Source of the DNA: QWPN01 sp044238145
GTDB lineage: Bacteria > Planctomycetota > Planctomycetia > Pirellulales > UBA1268
Assembly (NCBI GenBank): GCA_044238145.1
Contig: JBIIDT010000002.1
Span: 74,560-138,559 of the forward strand
Direction: 5' to 3'
DNA: 64,000 nt
How positions within the stretch are numbered: position 1 is the first letter of the stretch; each line of letters begins with the position of its first letter. This document shows, piece after piece, positions 9,761 through 18,630 of the stretch. Position numbers and translations under genes: made by a program. The notes below the pieces were generated by a model. That model searched no databases, was not told the DNA's origin, and worked only from the letters and a program-made list of their open reading frames with translations.

Positions 9761-10597
9761 ATGACCAGCCGCCTGATCGACCGCCGCACGTTTCTCGCCG
9801 CCGGGGCCGCCGCAACCGCGCTGGCCGCCGGTGCCGGCCGGCAGGCCGCCGCCGCCTTGGCCGCCCGGCCCGCGATCGGGATCCAGACCTATTCTCTGCG
9901 CGGATACAAGGTGGACGAGGCCCTGCGGCACGCCAAGGACCTCGGCTTCAGCCACGTCGAGGTGTATTCGGGGATGTTCCCCATCACGGACGATGCGGCC
10001 GCGATCGCGGCACAGCGCAAGAGCGTCGCCGACCTCGGACTGACGATCTCGGCGCACGGCATCAATCGGTTCACCAAGGATGCGGCCGCGAACCGGAAGA
10101 CGTTCGCCTACGCCAAGGCACTCGGCGTGCCGATCCTCGGCGCCGACCCCGATCCCGACTCGTTCGACAGCCTCGACGACCTCGTCAAGGAGTTCGACAT
10201 CAAGATCGCGATCCACAACCACGGACCGACGCACCGCTACAACAAGGTCGTCGACGTGCTGCAGGCGATCGCGAACCGCGACGATCGCATCGGCGCCTGC
10301 GCCGACCTGGGGCACTTCATCCGCTCCGGCGAGAAGCCGGTGGACGTGATCCGGGCCTTCAAGGGCCGGCTCTACGGGGTCCACCTCAAGGACTTCGCCG
10401 AGATGCAGGACAAGACGAAGGGCGTGATTCTCGGGAAGGGCCACATCGACGTGCCGGCCACGTTCGCCGCCTTGGCGCAGGTCGGTTTCCCCGCCGACGG
10501 CGCGCTGTCGATCGAGTACGAGGAGAACAAGGACAACCCGTTGGCCGACATCCGCGAGTGCCTCCGCGTCGCCCGCGAAGCCGCCGCCAAGGCCTGA
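9761..10597 (+). CDS. Tat-exported sugar phosphate isomerase/epimerase-like TIM barrel
   Basis: The 278-residue protein begins with a twin-arginine motif (DRRTFLAAGAAA) and a hydrophobic stretch, so the folded protein is probably exported. The rest is the xylose-isomerase-like TIM barrel (AP endonuclease 2 superfamily): IGIQTYSLRGY at the first strand, HVEVYSG, KIAIHNHGP, and CADLGHFIRSGE, which holds likely metal ligands, then YGVHLKDF. A good ribosome binding site (GAGGAGA) precedes the ATG at 9761. Planctomycetes have many paralogues of this family near sugar-degradation genes; here there is no such neighbour, so the substrate is unknown. The 3' end converges on folP across the first hairpin repeat. 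Confidence 0.88.
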   Translation: MTSRLIDRRTFLAAGAAATALAAGAGRQAAAALAARPAIGIQTYSLRGYKVDEALRHAKDLGFSHVEVYSGMFPITDDAAAIAAQRKSVADLGLTISAHGINRFTKDAAANRKTFAYAKALGVPILGADPDPDSFDSLDDLVKEFDIKIAIHNHGPTHRYNKVVDVLQAIANRDDRIGACADLGHFIRSGEKPVDVIRAFKGRLYGVHLKDFAEMQDKTKGVILGKGHIDVPATFAALAQVGFPADGALSIEYEENKDNPLADIRECLRVAREAAAKA

Positions 10598-10653
10598 TTC
10601 ATCAATTCCCTGTCAGTAAAAAAGCTCGCCCTTTGTCTCCAAGCCGCTGGGGG

Positions 10654-10726
10654 AGGCGAGCGGGTCGGCGTGAGGATGCGGAGCGTGCCGGCGCTTCGCC
10701 GCAGCGACGCAACTCATGCCGCCCGC
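10654..10726 (-). repeat. 73-bp hairpin element, copy A, just after folP
   Basis: This copy is in direct orientation with 11699-11771 and identical to it at 67 of 73 positions. The six differences are two complementary triplets: GCG at 10678-10680 and CGC at 10708-10710 here, CGC and GCG in copy B. The element folds with CGGCGTGAG pairing to CTCATGCCG and an inner CGGCG/CGCCG stem around CTT. It begins 29 bases past the folP stop, between convergent genes, so it could serve as a terminator. Confidence 0.8.
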
Positions 10727-10755
10727 GACCCGCTTGCTCGCGACCGGCTTTTCAC

Positions 10756-11628
10756 TCAGCCCAGGGCGAGCGCCGCGCGCACGATCCCGACGGCATGCAC
10801 GCGGACGACCTGGATCCCCGCAGCAGCCAGTCGGCAGGCGGCGCCGGCCGTGCCGGCGTCGCGTTCGGCCTCGGTGGCCGGCCGGCCGAGGGCCCGCTCG
10901 ATCGCCTTGCCGATGAATCCCTTGCGGGAGTGGCCCACGAGGATCGGCACGCCCAGGTCGAGGAACCGGCCGGCCTCGGCGAGCAGCGTGAGGTTGTGCT
11001 CGTGGGTTTTGCCGAAGCCGATGCCTGGGTCGAGGCAGATTCGTTCGAGCGGTATGCCGGCCGCCACGAGCACGTCGCGGCGGCGGCGGAGATAGTCGTG
11101 GATCTCGGCCGCGACGTCGTCGTAGCGGGGGGCGACCTGCATCGTCTGCGGCGTGCCCTGCATGTGCATGGCGCATACGCCCGCGGCGTGCTCGCGGACG
11201 ACGCGAACCATGTCGGGATCGCCCTCGAGACCCGTGACGTCGTTGACGATCTCGGCGCCCGCCTCGAGCGCCCGGGCCGCGACGACGGCCTTCGAGGTGT
11301 CGATCGAGACGGGTACGCCGGCCTCCCGGGCGAGGCGGCGGACGACTTCGCCCACCCGCCGCCATTCCTCGGCCGCGTCCACGGGCTCTGAAAACGGCCG
11401 CGTGCTCTCGCCGCCGACGTCGAGGATGTCGGCCCCGTCGGCGACGAGCGCGAGACCGTGGGCTACGGCCGCCCCGACGTCGGCGTGCCGGCCGCCGTCG
11501 GAGAAGCTGTCGGGCGTGACGTTGACGATCCCCATCACGAGCGGCCGCCGCAGCGAGCCGCCGGGGCCCGGCAATTCCAATCGCCGTGTCCGCAGTTGCC
11601 AGTAGGTGGGGAGAGCCGCTCGCTCCAT
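10756..11628 (-). CDS. folP: Dihydropteroate synthase
   Basis: The 290-residue cytoplasmic enzyme condenses dihydropterin pyrophosphate with p-aminobenzoate in folate synthesis. Signature segments are MGIVNVTPDSFSDGG (residues 32-46), DILDVGGESTRP, SIDTSKA, EIVNDVTG, CLDPGIGFGKT and GHSRKGFIG, all in the normal order. The gene is the last of the long minus-strand run but is separated from the LptE-like gene by 191 bases, and copies of one hairpin element lie on both sides of it. It is a normal chromosomal folP by its motifs; nothing suggests an acquired sulfonamide-resistance allele. Confidence 0.95.
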   Translation of the reverse strand: MERAALPTYWQLRTRRLELPGPGGSLRRPLVMGIVNVTPDSFSDGGRHADVGAAVAHGLALVADGADILDVGGESTRPFSEPVDAAEEWRRVGEVVRRLAREAGVPVSIDTSKAVVAARALEAGAEIVNDVTGLEGDPDMVRVVREHAAGVCAMHMQGTPQTMQVAPRYDDVAAEIHDYLRRRRDVLVAAGIPLERICLDPGIGFGKTHEHNLTLLAEAGRFLDLGVPILVGHSRKGFIGKAIERALGRPATEAERDAGTAGAACRLAAAGIQVVRVHAVGIVRAALALG

Positions 11629-11698
11629 GCCCCGATCCTACCACCACCCCCCAAGCCCTGGAGCGAGCCGGGGCGTAGGTCACCACTCTGAACGAGGA

Positions 11699-11771
11699 AG
11701 GCGAGCGGGTCGGCGTGAGGATCGCGAGCGTGCCGGCGCTTCGCCGCAGCGAGCGAACTCATGCCGCCCGC
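11699..11771 (-). repeat. 73-bp hairpin element, copy B, between the LptE-like gene and folP
   Basis: This is the direct-orientation partner of 10654-10726. An outer perfect 10-bp stem joins GGCGAGCGGG (11700-11709) to CCCGCTCGCC (11767-11776), followed by the 9-bp stem CGGCGTGAG (11711-11719)/CTCATGCCG (11758-11766, one G-T pair). The inner triplets CGC (11723-11725) and GCG (11753-11755) are the swapped version of those in copy A. It starts 48 bases past the stop of the LptE-like gene on the minus strand. Confidence 0.8.
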
Positions 11772-11819
11772 TCGCCGGCACCCCGTGCAAAACCCCGCCC
11801 CGGCGAGCGGCGCGCGCTC

Positions 11820-12365
11820 CTACCAGGGCTCCTCCATGAGCCCCACGATCTGCTGCGCCATCTTCACGATCGCCTCCTGCTGCGTGCTGGCGACCGAGCG
11901 GCCGAACTCCGGCACGAGGGCCGCGGCCTGGCCCACGTCCACCGTCGCCGCCGGCAGTGGCACCTCGCCCGCGGTGATCACCGCGCCGCCACGGTCGGCC
12001 CAGGTGATGAGCGCCTGGTAGTTCATCTCCACCATTCGCGACTGGTCGGTGGGGCTCTCGACCACCATCCGCTTGGTGTCGGCGACGATGCGGCCGGTGA
12101 GGACGCTGTCGGCCCCCTCGGCCGAGCCAACCACCTTGAAGGGCGTCCGCTTCTCGATCTCCTTGCAGACGGCCTCCGTGAGTCGCTCGCCGACGTCGAT
12201 CGCCGGCGTGGTACGGAAGCTGTCGCACTGGAAGACCGGCACGTAGATCGTGCGGACGTTCGTCGCGTAGAGCGTGTTGTTGCCGAACCGGTAGCCGGCG
12301 CAGCCGACGCACCAGGCCACGGCGAGCAGCGGCCAGCAGCGTCTCCACAGGGGGCGCGGATCCAT
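11820..12365 (-). CDS. LptE-like lipoprotein
   Basis: The 181-residue protein has a hydrophobic leader ending at a cysteine (AVAWCVGC, then AGYRFG), a plausible though imperfect lipobox, so it is probably lipid-anchored. The mature N-terminus GYRFGNNTLY with VRTIYVPVFQ and the conserved pattern of a strand, a helix (GERLTEAVCKEIEKRTPFKV) and a strand (SVLTGRIV) match the LptE family of the lipopolysaccharide-assembly translocon. Its start lies 29 bases after the stop of the BamD-like gene, so outer-membrane protein and LPS assembly factors appear to share a transcript. Assignment rests on fold pattern and context, not on a strict motif. Confidence 0.72.
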   Translation of the reverse strand: MDPRPLWRRCWPLLAVAWCVGCAGYRFGNNTLYATNVRTIYVPVFQCDSFRTTPAIDVGERLTEAVCKEIEKRTPFKVVGSAEGADSVLTGRIVADTKRMVVESPTDQSRMVEMNYQALITWADRGGAVITAGEVPLPAATVDVGQAAALVPEFGRSVASTQQEAIVKMAQQIVGLMEEPW

Positions 12366-12394
12366 CCGGCGGTGCCTCGGTCGGGGGGCGGATG

Positions 12395-13663
12395 TCAGCG
12401 GAGCGGCGGCGCGATGCCCGAGGGGTCCTCGCGGGCGATCATGGCGTCGGCCTCGGCCATGGCGTCGAGTTCCGCCTCCTTGAGCGAGTCGGGATTGAGC
12501 ACGCGGGTGAGCAGCGGGAACGGGTCGTCCGACACGTCGTCCAGGTTCTTGATGGCGGCGAACTTCTTTCGCGACTCCTGGGCGAGCATGGTGTCGGGAT
12601 AGTCGCGGGCGATGAGCGCGTAGTAGATCCGGGCCGACGTGTAGTGCTTCCCCTTGGCGTAGAACTCGGCACGCTTCCAGTGCCGCAGGGCCTGCTGGGC
12701 GGCGATCTCCGCCCGGGTCTTCAGCACCCGCTCCTGGTCCGTCACCGAGAGTTGGTCGGGGAACTGCACGACCACCTGGTCGGCCAGCACCTCGGCCTCG
12801 CCGAGGATGCCCCCCTCGTAAGCCGGCCCCTGGTAGGCCCGCAGCTTCGCCTGCAGCCCGAGGAGGTGGGCCTGGAGGAGAAAGTCGCTGTCGGGATACT
12901 CGCTGCGGAGCAGGCCGTAGAAGTAGTCGGCATCGAGCCACTGCCGGTCGAGGAAGTGGGCGTTGGCCTGGGCCATGACGCTGTCGTCGGCCAGCGGGCC
13001 CCGCGGATCGTTGATTCGCACGTGATCGAAGGCCTTCATGGCCCGGCCGCGGGTGTCGAACAGCGGTCGACTGCGGTCGAGCACGTTGGGCACGATCGTC
13101 CAGTAGCGGTTCTTCTCGTCGAGGGCGATCCAGTACTGCGCGATCACGAATTGCCGCTGGGCGATCCGGTCGAGGTGCTTGGTGTTGGCGTACTTCTTGA
13201 CGAGCTCGTCGTACTGGTCCTCGGCTTTCGGGTACTGGTCGGTGAAGAACCAGCACTCCGCGAGCTGCCACATGGCGTCCTCCTCGACGACCGAGTCGGG
13301 CCACCGGTCGATCGCCCGCTTGTACTTGGGGATCGCCTCGCGATATTTGCCGTCGCGGAACAGCGCGTCGGCCTCGGCGAGCGCCGCCCGGGCCACCGTC
13401 TCGCTCGGGCCGCGGCCCACGGCCTTCTTCCACCGCTTCTGGACGTTCTCCCCCTTGAAGTAGTCCCAGCCAAGGTCCTGCTCGGCCGGGCCTCGCTCCG
13501 AGGAGATCACGCCGGACTCGGCCGCGCCGTCGGGCGGCGGGGTCTTGGCCCATGGCCAGGTCGGCGTCTTCATGGTCGCGCATCCCGTGGCGGCCAGCGC
13601 GCAGGCGGCCGCCAGCGCCCGCCAGGGGCGAGAGGCGGCGGCGGCATGGCGGCGGCGGATCAT
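12395..13663 (-). CDS. Tetratricopeptide-repeat lipoprotein, BamD (YfiO)-like
   Basis: The 422-residue protein has a lipoprotein signal (ALAAACALAATGCATM, lipid-anchored Cys near residue 28) and repeated TPR-type helices: ALFRDGKYREAIPKYKRAID, WQLAECWFFTDQYPKAEDQY, and later pairs containing FYAKGKHYTSARIYYALIA. BamD is an outer-membrane assembly subunit of about 245 residues; this protein is longer, with extra helical repeats in the middle, so its role may be broader. The ATG overlaps the recO stop (ATGA), meaning translational coupling. The far upstream in-frame start at 13963 lies inside recO and was rejected. Confidence 0.78.
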   Translation of the reverse strand: MIRRRHAAAASRPWRALAAACALAATGCATMKTPTWPWAKTPPPDGAAESGVISSERGPAEQDLGWDYFKGENVQKRWKKAVGRGPSETVARAALAEADALFRDGKYREAIPKYKRAIDRWPDSVVEEDAMWQLAECWFFTDQYPKAEDQYDELVKKYANTKHLDRIAQRQFVIAQYWIALDEKNRYWTIVPNVLDRSRPLFDTRGRAMKAFDHVRINDPRGPLADDSVMAQANAHFLDRQWLDADYFYGLLRSEYPDSDFLLQAHLLGLQAKLRAYQGPAYEGGILGEAEVLADQVVVQFPDQLSVTDQERVLKTRAEIAAQQALRHWKRAEFYAKGKHYTSARIYYALIARDYPDTMLAQESRKKFAAIKNLDDVSDDPFPLLTRVLNPDSLKEAELDAMAEADAMIAREDPSGIAPPLR

Positions 13664-14442
13664 TCGCTGCGGGTCCGGCGGGTCGTCGGGCGGGGCTGGA
13701 GGAGGCGGGCCACCCGCGTCGGGCGGCCGAGCAGGTGGGCCAGGTAGGTGGTCATGATGCCGCGCACCTCCCCTTCGACGGCCGCCGGCAGTTGGAGGTC
13801 GCGCCAGGTGTCGCCGCCGCCAGCGAGCAGTCGCAGGGCGGCGATCGCGTCGGGCGAGACGGAGACGACGGCCCGCTTCCCGGTCCGGCAACGGCCGCAC
13901 AGGCAGCCGCCGGCGAGCATCCCGAAGAACGTGCGGCCCGTGCCGGGCAGCGGCCGTTGGCACTCCGCGCAGGCCAGCAGCGCCGGCGCGTGGCCGGTGA
14001 GCCCGAGGAAGGTGAGTTCCGTGGCCACCAGCAGGGCGGCGATGTGTGCGGCCGGCTCATCGAGTCCTGACAATTCCCGGAGGGTGGCGTGCGCGCGGTC
14101 GAACAGTTCCGGCTGCGGGTCGACGTCGGCGGTGAGCGCGTCGAGCAACTCGGCGACGTGCATGCCGCCGAGAAACGCCCTGTAGCTGCCGCCGACCCGG
14201 AACCGGTTCTCCAGGCAGGCCTCGGTGAGCAGGTCGAGGCCGCCCGAGGACTTGCGGAGGACGAGTACCTGACAGGAGGAAAGCAGGTCAAGGGCGCCGT
14301 CGAACCCGCTTTTCGGCCGCCACGCCCCCTTTGCCAGAGCCCGCACCTTGCCGAACTCACGGCAATACAGGGTGACCACGCTGCTGGTCTCGCCGAACGG
14401 CACCGTGCGGATGACGATCGCGCGGGTCTTTTCAGCGGTCAT
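13660..14442 (-). CDS. recO: DNA repair protein RecO
   Basis: The 260-residue protein would load RecA onto SSB-coated DNA with RecR in the RecFOR pathway. It has the N-terminal OB fold (TRAIVIRTVPFGETSSVVTL), a helical middle, and a zinc-binding cluster made of CAEC (about residue 155) and CLCGRC. Length matches the family. It overlaps the corC-like gene by 11 bases and the BamD-like gene by 4 bases, so it sits inside a tightly coupled operon. Confidence 0.93.
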   Translation of the reverse strand: MTAEKTRAIVIRTVPFGETSSVVTLYCREFGKVRALAKGAWRPKSGFDGALDLLSSCQVLVLRKSSGGLDLLTEACLENRFRVGGSYRAFLGGMHVAELLDALTADVDPQPELFDRAHATLRELSGLDEPAAHIAALLVATELTFLGLTGHAPALLACAECQRPLPGTGRTFFGMLAGGCLCGRCRTGKRAVVSVSPDAIAALRLLAGGGDTWRDLQLPAAVEGEVRGIMTTYLAHLLGRPTRVARLLQPRPTTRRTRSE

Positions 14443-15718
14443 GGCGGCGCGGGCTCCCGAGCCGTTCGACCCGCACCAGGTCGATGCGGCGACGGGTCGC
14501 GGCCAGCACCTCGAGCCGGGCGTCGTGGGACTCGATCGTCTCGCCCACCTCGGGGATGCGGCCGAACTGATGGAACACGAAGCCGCCGATCGTGTCGAAA
14601 TCCTCCTCGTCGGGCAAGGCCAGGCCCAGCCGGTCGTTGACCGTGGCGACGCGCACCGTCGCCAGCGCCTCGCAGGCGTCGCCCGAGAGCATGCGGACTC
14701 CGTCCGTGAACGCCTCGTCGTGCTCGTCGGCGATCTCGCCGACGATCTCCTCGAGGGCGTCCTCGATCGTCACCAGGCCGCTCACGCCCCCGAACTCGTC
14801 GGTCACGACCGCGAGATGGGTGCGGCCGCGCTGGAACTCGCGGAGCAGTTTCTGCACGCTCATCGACTCGGGCACGAACCACGGCGGCCGGAGGAGCGGC
14901 CGGATGGCGTGCGGGCCGTCCGCCGCGGCACCCGCCAACCGCGAGAGCACGTCGCGGATGTGCAGCACGCCCACGATGTCGTCGGGCGACCGTTCCCAGA
15001 CCGGCAGCCGGGTGTGGCCGCTCTCGGCGGCGAGACGGATCGCCTCCTCCCACGGCACGGAGACGGGAATCGACACCATCCGGGTGCGGGGCGTCATGAT
15101 CGCCGCCACCCGGACGCCGTCGAGGGCGATCACGCCGCGGATCATGTCGCGGGCGGCACCCTGCAGGCTGCCCTCGCGGTGGGCCTCGTCGACGACCAGT
15201 CGCAGTTCCTCGTGGGGCCGGTCGGCTTCGGCGGCGGTGCCGCGGCGGCCGGCGACGCGGCCCAGCACCGCGGCGGCTCGGCCGAGATGGTGGACGACCG
15301 GACCGATGAGGCCGACGACCGGCCGCCAGACGGTCCACGTGGCGACGACGATCCACGGTCCCGCGAATCGCACGAGCAACAGCGGCAGCACCACGAGCAG
15401 GAGCCAGGAGAGCAGGATCCACCCCGCCACGGCGGAGGCCTCGACCGCCGGTGACCGGCCGGCGGACACCAGCCCCCCGAAGGCCAGGAGCGTGGCCGCC
15501 ACGGCCGAGCAGACCACGACCGTCGCCGCCACGAAGGCGATCACCTCGCTGGCCGCGACGATCTCGTCGTACCGCTGGGGCTTGCCGCGGCGGCGGCAGA
15601 GATCCTGGATCACCTGCCGGCGGGCGCCGCGGACGGCCCGCGCCTGCACGGCGGCCAGGCTCGCCACGCAGAGCAGGGCCACCCCCGACTCGAGGCCGAC
15701 GTTCTGTGGCAGGCTCAT
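14432..15718 (-). CDS. CorC/HlyC-type protein: DUF21 membrane domain, CBS pair, transporter-associated domain
   Basis: The 428-residue protein has several N-terminal membrane segments (about residues 10-150, including AVAGWILLSWLLLVVLPLLL), then a CBS pair beginning near IMTPRTRMVSIPVSVPWEEA and continuing through HIRDVL and LAVVTDEFGGVSGLVTIEDA, then a C-terminal CorC_HlyC domain (FDTIGGFVFHQFGRIPEVGE). Family members are linked to magnesium or cobalt efflux; the hemolysin name is historical. The ATG overlaps the ybeY stop. The ybeY-corC order is common in bacteria. Confidence 0.9.
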   Translation of the reverse strand: MSLPQNVGLESGVALLCVASLAAVQARAVRGARRQVIQDLCRRRGKPQRYDEIVAASEVIAFVAATVVVCSAVAATLLAFGGLVSAGRSPAVEASAVAGWILLSWLLLVVLPLLLVRFAGPWIVVATWTVWRPVVGLIGPVVHHLGRAAAVLGRVAGRRGTAAEADRPHEELRLVVDEAHREGSLQGAARDMIRGVIALDGVRVAAIMTPRTRMVSIPVSVPWEEAIRLAAESGHTRLPVWERSPDDIVGVLHIRDVLSRLAGAAADGPHAIRPLLRPPWFVPESMSVQKLLREFQRGRTHLAVVTDEFGGVSGLVTIEDALEEIVGEIADEHDEAFTDGVRMLSGDACEALATVRVATVNDRLGLALPDEEDFDTIGGFVFHQFGRIPEVGETIESHDARLEVLAATRRRIDLVRVERLGSPRRHDR

Positions 15719-16227
15719 CGTCCGCTCCTGCGGGCCGGCGGCGGCGTCGGCAGGCCGGCCGCGCGGAGGAGCACCCGCTCGCGGGCCCGCATGGCCCGCC
15801 GGTCGGCAGGGGCGTGGTCGTCGTAGCCGGCGAGGTGCAGCAGGCCGTGCACGACGTAGTAGGCCACCTCGTGCCGCGGCTGCCAGCCGACCTCGCGGGC
15901 GACGCGGCGGGCCGTCTCGGCGCTGACGGCGATGTCGCCCCGCAGGCCGTCGCGCGGGCCGTCGTCGGAGAGATCGAAGGTGATCACGTCCGTGGGGCCG
16001 GGGATGCCGAGCCACTCCTCGTGCAGCCGCGCCATCCGCCGGTCACCGACGAGGAGGACGGCGATCTCCGCCCGCGTCACGCCCTCCCGGGCGAGCGCCC
16101 GACGGACCACGCGGCCGAGCCACGTCGCGGACACGGCCACTGCCCGCTGGCGGTCGAGGACCTGCACGTCGATGGCGGTGGCCTCTCCGGGTCGCGGGCC
16201 ACGGGGCCGCCGGGGCGGGACGGCCAC
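15715..16227 (-). CDS. ybeY: Endoribonuclease YbeY (rRNA maturation factor)
   Basis: The 170-residue zinc endoribonuclease takes part in 16S rRNA 3' maturation and ribosome quality control. The GTG start at 16227 shares one base with the pgpH stop (TAGTG). The zinc site is in HGLLHLAGYDDH: the first two histidines have the usual four-residue step, but the third is one position later than in the usual HxxxHxxxxxH. The conserved PTDVITFDL segment is present. The gene is coupled at both ends within the phoH-pgpH-ybeY-corC-recO run. Confidence 0.92.
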   Translation of the reverse strand: MAVPPRRPRGPRPGEATAIDVQVLDRQRAVAVSATWLGRVVRRALAREGVTRAEIAVLLVGDRRMARLHEEWLGIPGPTDVITFDLSDDGPRDGLRGDIAVSAETARRVAREVGWQPRHEVAYYVVHGLLHLAGYDDHAPADRRAMRARERVLLRAAGLPTPPPARRSGR

Positions 16228-18626
16228 TATGCGGTCCTCTGGTCGGGATACTTGACGCGGCCGTGGTAGACGGCCGTCAGGCTCTTGACGAGGCTCTGCT
16301 CGATGATGCCGAGTTCCTCGAGCGTGAGCCCGCAGTCGTCGAACTGCCCGTCGAGCAGCCGCTTCATCGCCAGGTCGTGCACCAGGCTCGCGATCCGGGC
16401 GGGCGTCGGCTCGGTGAGCGTGCGGCTGGCGCTCTCGACGGCGTCGGTCAGCATCAGCACCGCCGATTCCCGCGTGCTCGGCTTCGGGCCGGGATAGCGG
16501 TAGGTCTGCTCGTCGACCTCCTCGCCGTGGGGATCGTTCTGCGACCGCTCGGTGGCCCGCCGGTAGAAGTACTCGACGAGCGTCGTGCCGTGGTGCTCGG
16601 CGATCAGGTCGACGATCGGCTGCGGCAGGCCGTACTGCCGGGCGAGCTCCACGCCCTCCTTGACATGGGCCACGATGATCAGCGTGCTCATCGCGGGCAC
16701 GAGCGACTCGTGCCGGTTTTCCTGCCCCTGGTTCTCCACGAAGTACAAGGGCTTGAGCATCTTGCCGACGTCGTGGAAGTAGGCCCCGACACGGACGAGC
16801 AGGCCGCGGGCACCGATCGCCTCGGCGGCCGCCTCGCCGAGGCTGGCGACGTTGATCGAGTGGTTGTAGGTGCCCGGCGCGCGGCGGACGAGTTCCTGGA
16901 GGAGCGGGTGGGCCACGTCGCCCACCTCGAGGAGGCTCAGGTCGGTGAGCACGCCGAACCACTTCTCGATGAAGGGCAGCAGGCCGGTCATGAGGAACCC
17001 AGCGAGCACCGTCCAGGCCCCGATCCGCGCGGCCTCCGAGAGGAGCTGGAGATCGAGGGAGCCGCCGTCGAGGACGAGCGACCGGCCCGCGAGCAGGTTC
17101 GCGCCGAGGCAGGTGAGCAAGGCGACGCCTCCCGCCCACAGACCGACGTAGATCAGCTTGCTGCGACTGCGGAGCCGCCCCATCCAAAAGACCATCGCCG
17201 CCGCGGGCGCCGCCAGGGTGACGTAGTCGGCGAGGCCCTGGCCGAGCCCGACGATGACCACGAGCGCCACCTGGGCCGTCAGCAGGAGCGCCAGGTCCTC
17301 GTCGTAGGCGATGGCCACGGTCATGGCGAAGAGCAACAGCGGCACCACCTCGGCCTGCCAGGACTCGCCGGCCACGAGCGTGCACAGGAGCACCGTGACC
17401 ACCGCCAGGGCGAGCAGCGTGGCGACGTGGCCGAAGTCCGCGAGCACGTCGCGGTGATGGAGGTGGATGTAGGAGCCGGCGAGGGCGAACATCGCCAGGA
17501 ACAGGCCCAGGGTCGCGAGGGCGCGGGCGGCGGATTGGCGGGCGTCCTCGAGGCGGAGGAACTCGCCGTGCTCCCGCTCGAGCAGCAGCAGGCTCTCCGC
17601 CGAGAGGGGACGGCCGGCCTCGGCGAGCAGGTCGTCGGCGGCGTAGCGGACGAACTGCTGCGGCGTCTTCTCCACGGCCTCGCGCTTGGCCCGGTCGGTC
17701 GCCTCGCGGTCGATCTCCAGCGACCCGGAGAGCCGCGGCTCGATCCAGGAGAACAGGCGGTCGGAGAACGGCCCCTCGCCGAGTTCCTCCTCGAAGCGGT
17801 CCTTGAGCCGGAGCTTGGCCTCGCGGAGCTGGACGTCGAACACCTGCACCCGGGACAATTCGGCGGGATTGCCCAGCGGATGCACGTCGATCTCGGTCTG
17901 GCTGCCCTCGTCGATGCCGTGCTGGATCTTCTCGAGCACGCCCTTGCGCTCCACCTCGGCGAAGGCGTGGTCGATCGCCTTCTCCACCTCGGTGAGCTTC
18001 TCCTTGGTGTCGATCCGGGCGCGGAACCGCTGGAAGGCCTGCTCGGCCTCGGCCACGAGTTTGCGGCGGGCGGTGGCGGCGGGGTCGGCGTCGGCCGCCG
18101 GATCGGCGGGCTTGTCGCCGGGCGGCTCGGGGGCGACCGGAGGCTCCGGCGTTGCGGCCGCTGGGGCCGGCAGGGCGTCGAGCGCGGCGACGGCATCGGG
18201 GGCGAACTCGAGCCATGCCTTGCGGGAGACGGCGGCGAGGGCCTCGGCGGCGGCGATCTCGGCGACGCGGGTCTTGAGGCCGTCGCGGAGCCTCACGATC
18301 GGCGCCTTGTCCTGGGCGTAGACGACCGGCACGAGGGCGGCGGCGCGATCCTGGGCGGTCCGCGTCCGCTCGGGATCGGGCTTCTCGAAGGGCACGCGGG
18401 CGACGATCCCGCGCGGCGGCACCATGCCGGGCCGGAACGGAAACGGCTCCGCCCAGCCACGGACGACGACGAGCAGCACGAGGGCCGCCACCAGGCAGAC
18501 AGCGAGGCGGACGAGCACGTCGGCCCGCGAGACCCGCTCCCAGAGCAGGCTCCAGAAGCCGTGCGGGGCGTCGATCTGCGATCCGCGCCGGATGCGGCGC
18601 CGCGGGTTGGGGGTGGTGGTGGGCAT
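16227..18626 (-). CDS. pgpH: PgpH-type HD-domain protein (probable cyclic-di-AMP phosphodiesterase)
   Basis: The 799-residue membrane protein has one N-terminal transmembrane helix (ADVLVRLAVCLVAALVLLVV), an extracytoplasmic domain of about 330 residues, a block of seven hydrophobic segments (about residues 380-555), and a C-terminal cytoplasmic HD domain. HD-motif residues are visible in NHSINVASLGEAA, RVGAYFHDVGKM and LIAEHHGTTLVEYFY. This is the 7TM receptor with HD hydrolase architecture of PgpH, which cleaves cyclic-di-AMP in other bacteria. No cyclase is in the window, so the ligand is inferred from the family. It starts 4 bases after the phoH stop. Confidence 0.9.
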   Translation of the reverse strand: MPTTTPNPRRRIRRGSQIDAPHGFWSLLWERVSRADVLVRLAVCLVAALVLLVVVRGWAEPFPFRPGMVPPRGIVARVPFEKPDPERTRTAQDRAAALVPVVYAQDKAPIVRLRDGLKTRVAEIAAAEALAAVSRKAWLEFAPDAVAALDALPAPAAATPEPPVAPEPPGDKPADPAADADPAATARRKLVAEAEQAFQRFRARIDTKEKLTEVEKAIDHAFAEVERKGVLEKIQHGIDEGSQTEIDVHPLGNPAELSRVQVFDVQLREAKLRLKDRFEEELGEGPFSDRLFSWIEPRLSGSLEIDREATDRAKREAVEKTPQQFVRYAADDLLAEAGRPLSAESLLLLEREHGEFLRLEDARQSAARALATLGLFLAMFALAGSYIHLHHRDVLADFGHVATLLALAVVTVLLCTLVAGESWQAEVVPLLLFAMTVAIAYDEDLALLLTAQVALVVIVGLGQGLADYVTLAAPAAAMVFWMGRLRSRSKLIYVGLWAGGVALLTCLGANLLAGRSLVLDGGSLDLQLLSEAARIGAWTVLAGFLMTGLLPFIEKWFGVLTDLSLLEVGDVAHPLLQELVRRAPGTYNHSINVASLGEAAAEAIGARGLLVRVGAYFHDVGKMLKPLYFVENQGQENRHESLVPAMSTLIIVAHVKEGVELARQYGLPQPIVDLIAEHHGTTLVEYFYRRATERSQNDPHGEEVDEQTYRYPGPKPSTRESAVLMLTDAVESASRTLTEPTPARIASLVHDLAMKRLLDGQFDDCGLTLEELGIIEQSLVKSLTAVYHGRVKYPDQRTA

Positions 18627-18630
18627 GGCG

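Noticed and set aside
10654..11771. The folP-flanking repeats as integron attC sites, with folP as a captured cassette.
   Set aside because: The core sites RYYYAAC and GTTRRRY are not visible at the ends, no integrase is present, and folP looks like a normal chromosomal gene.
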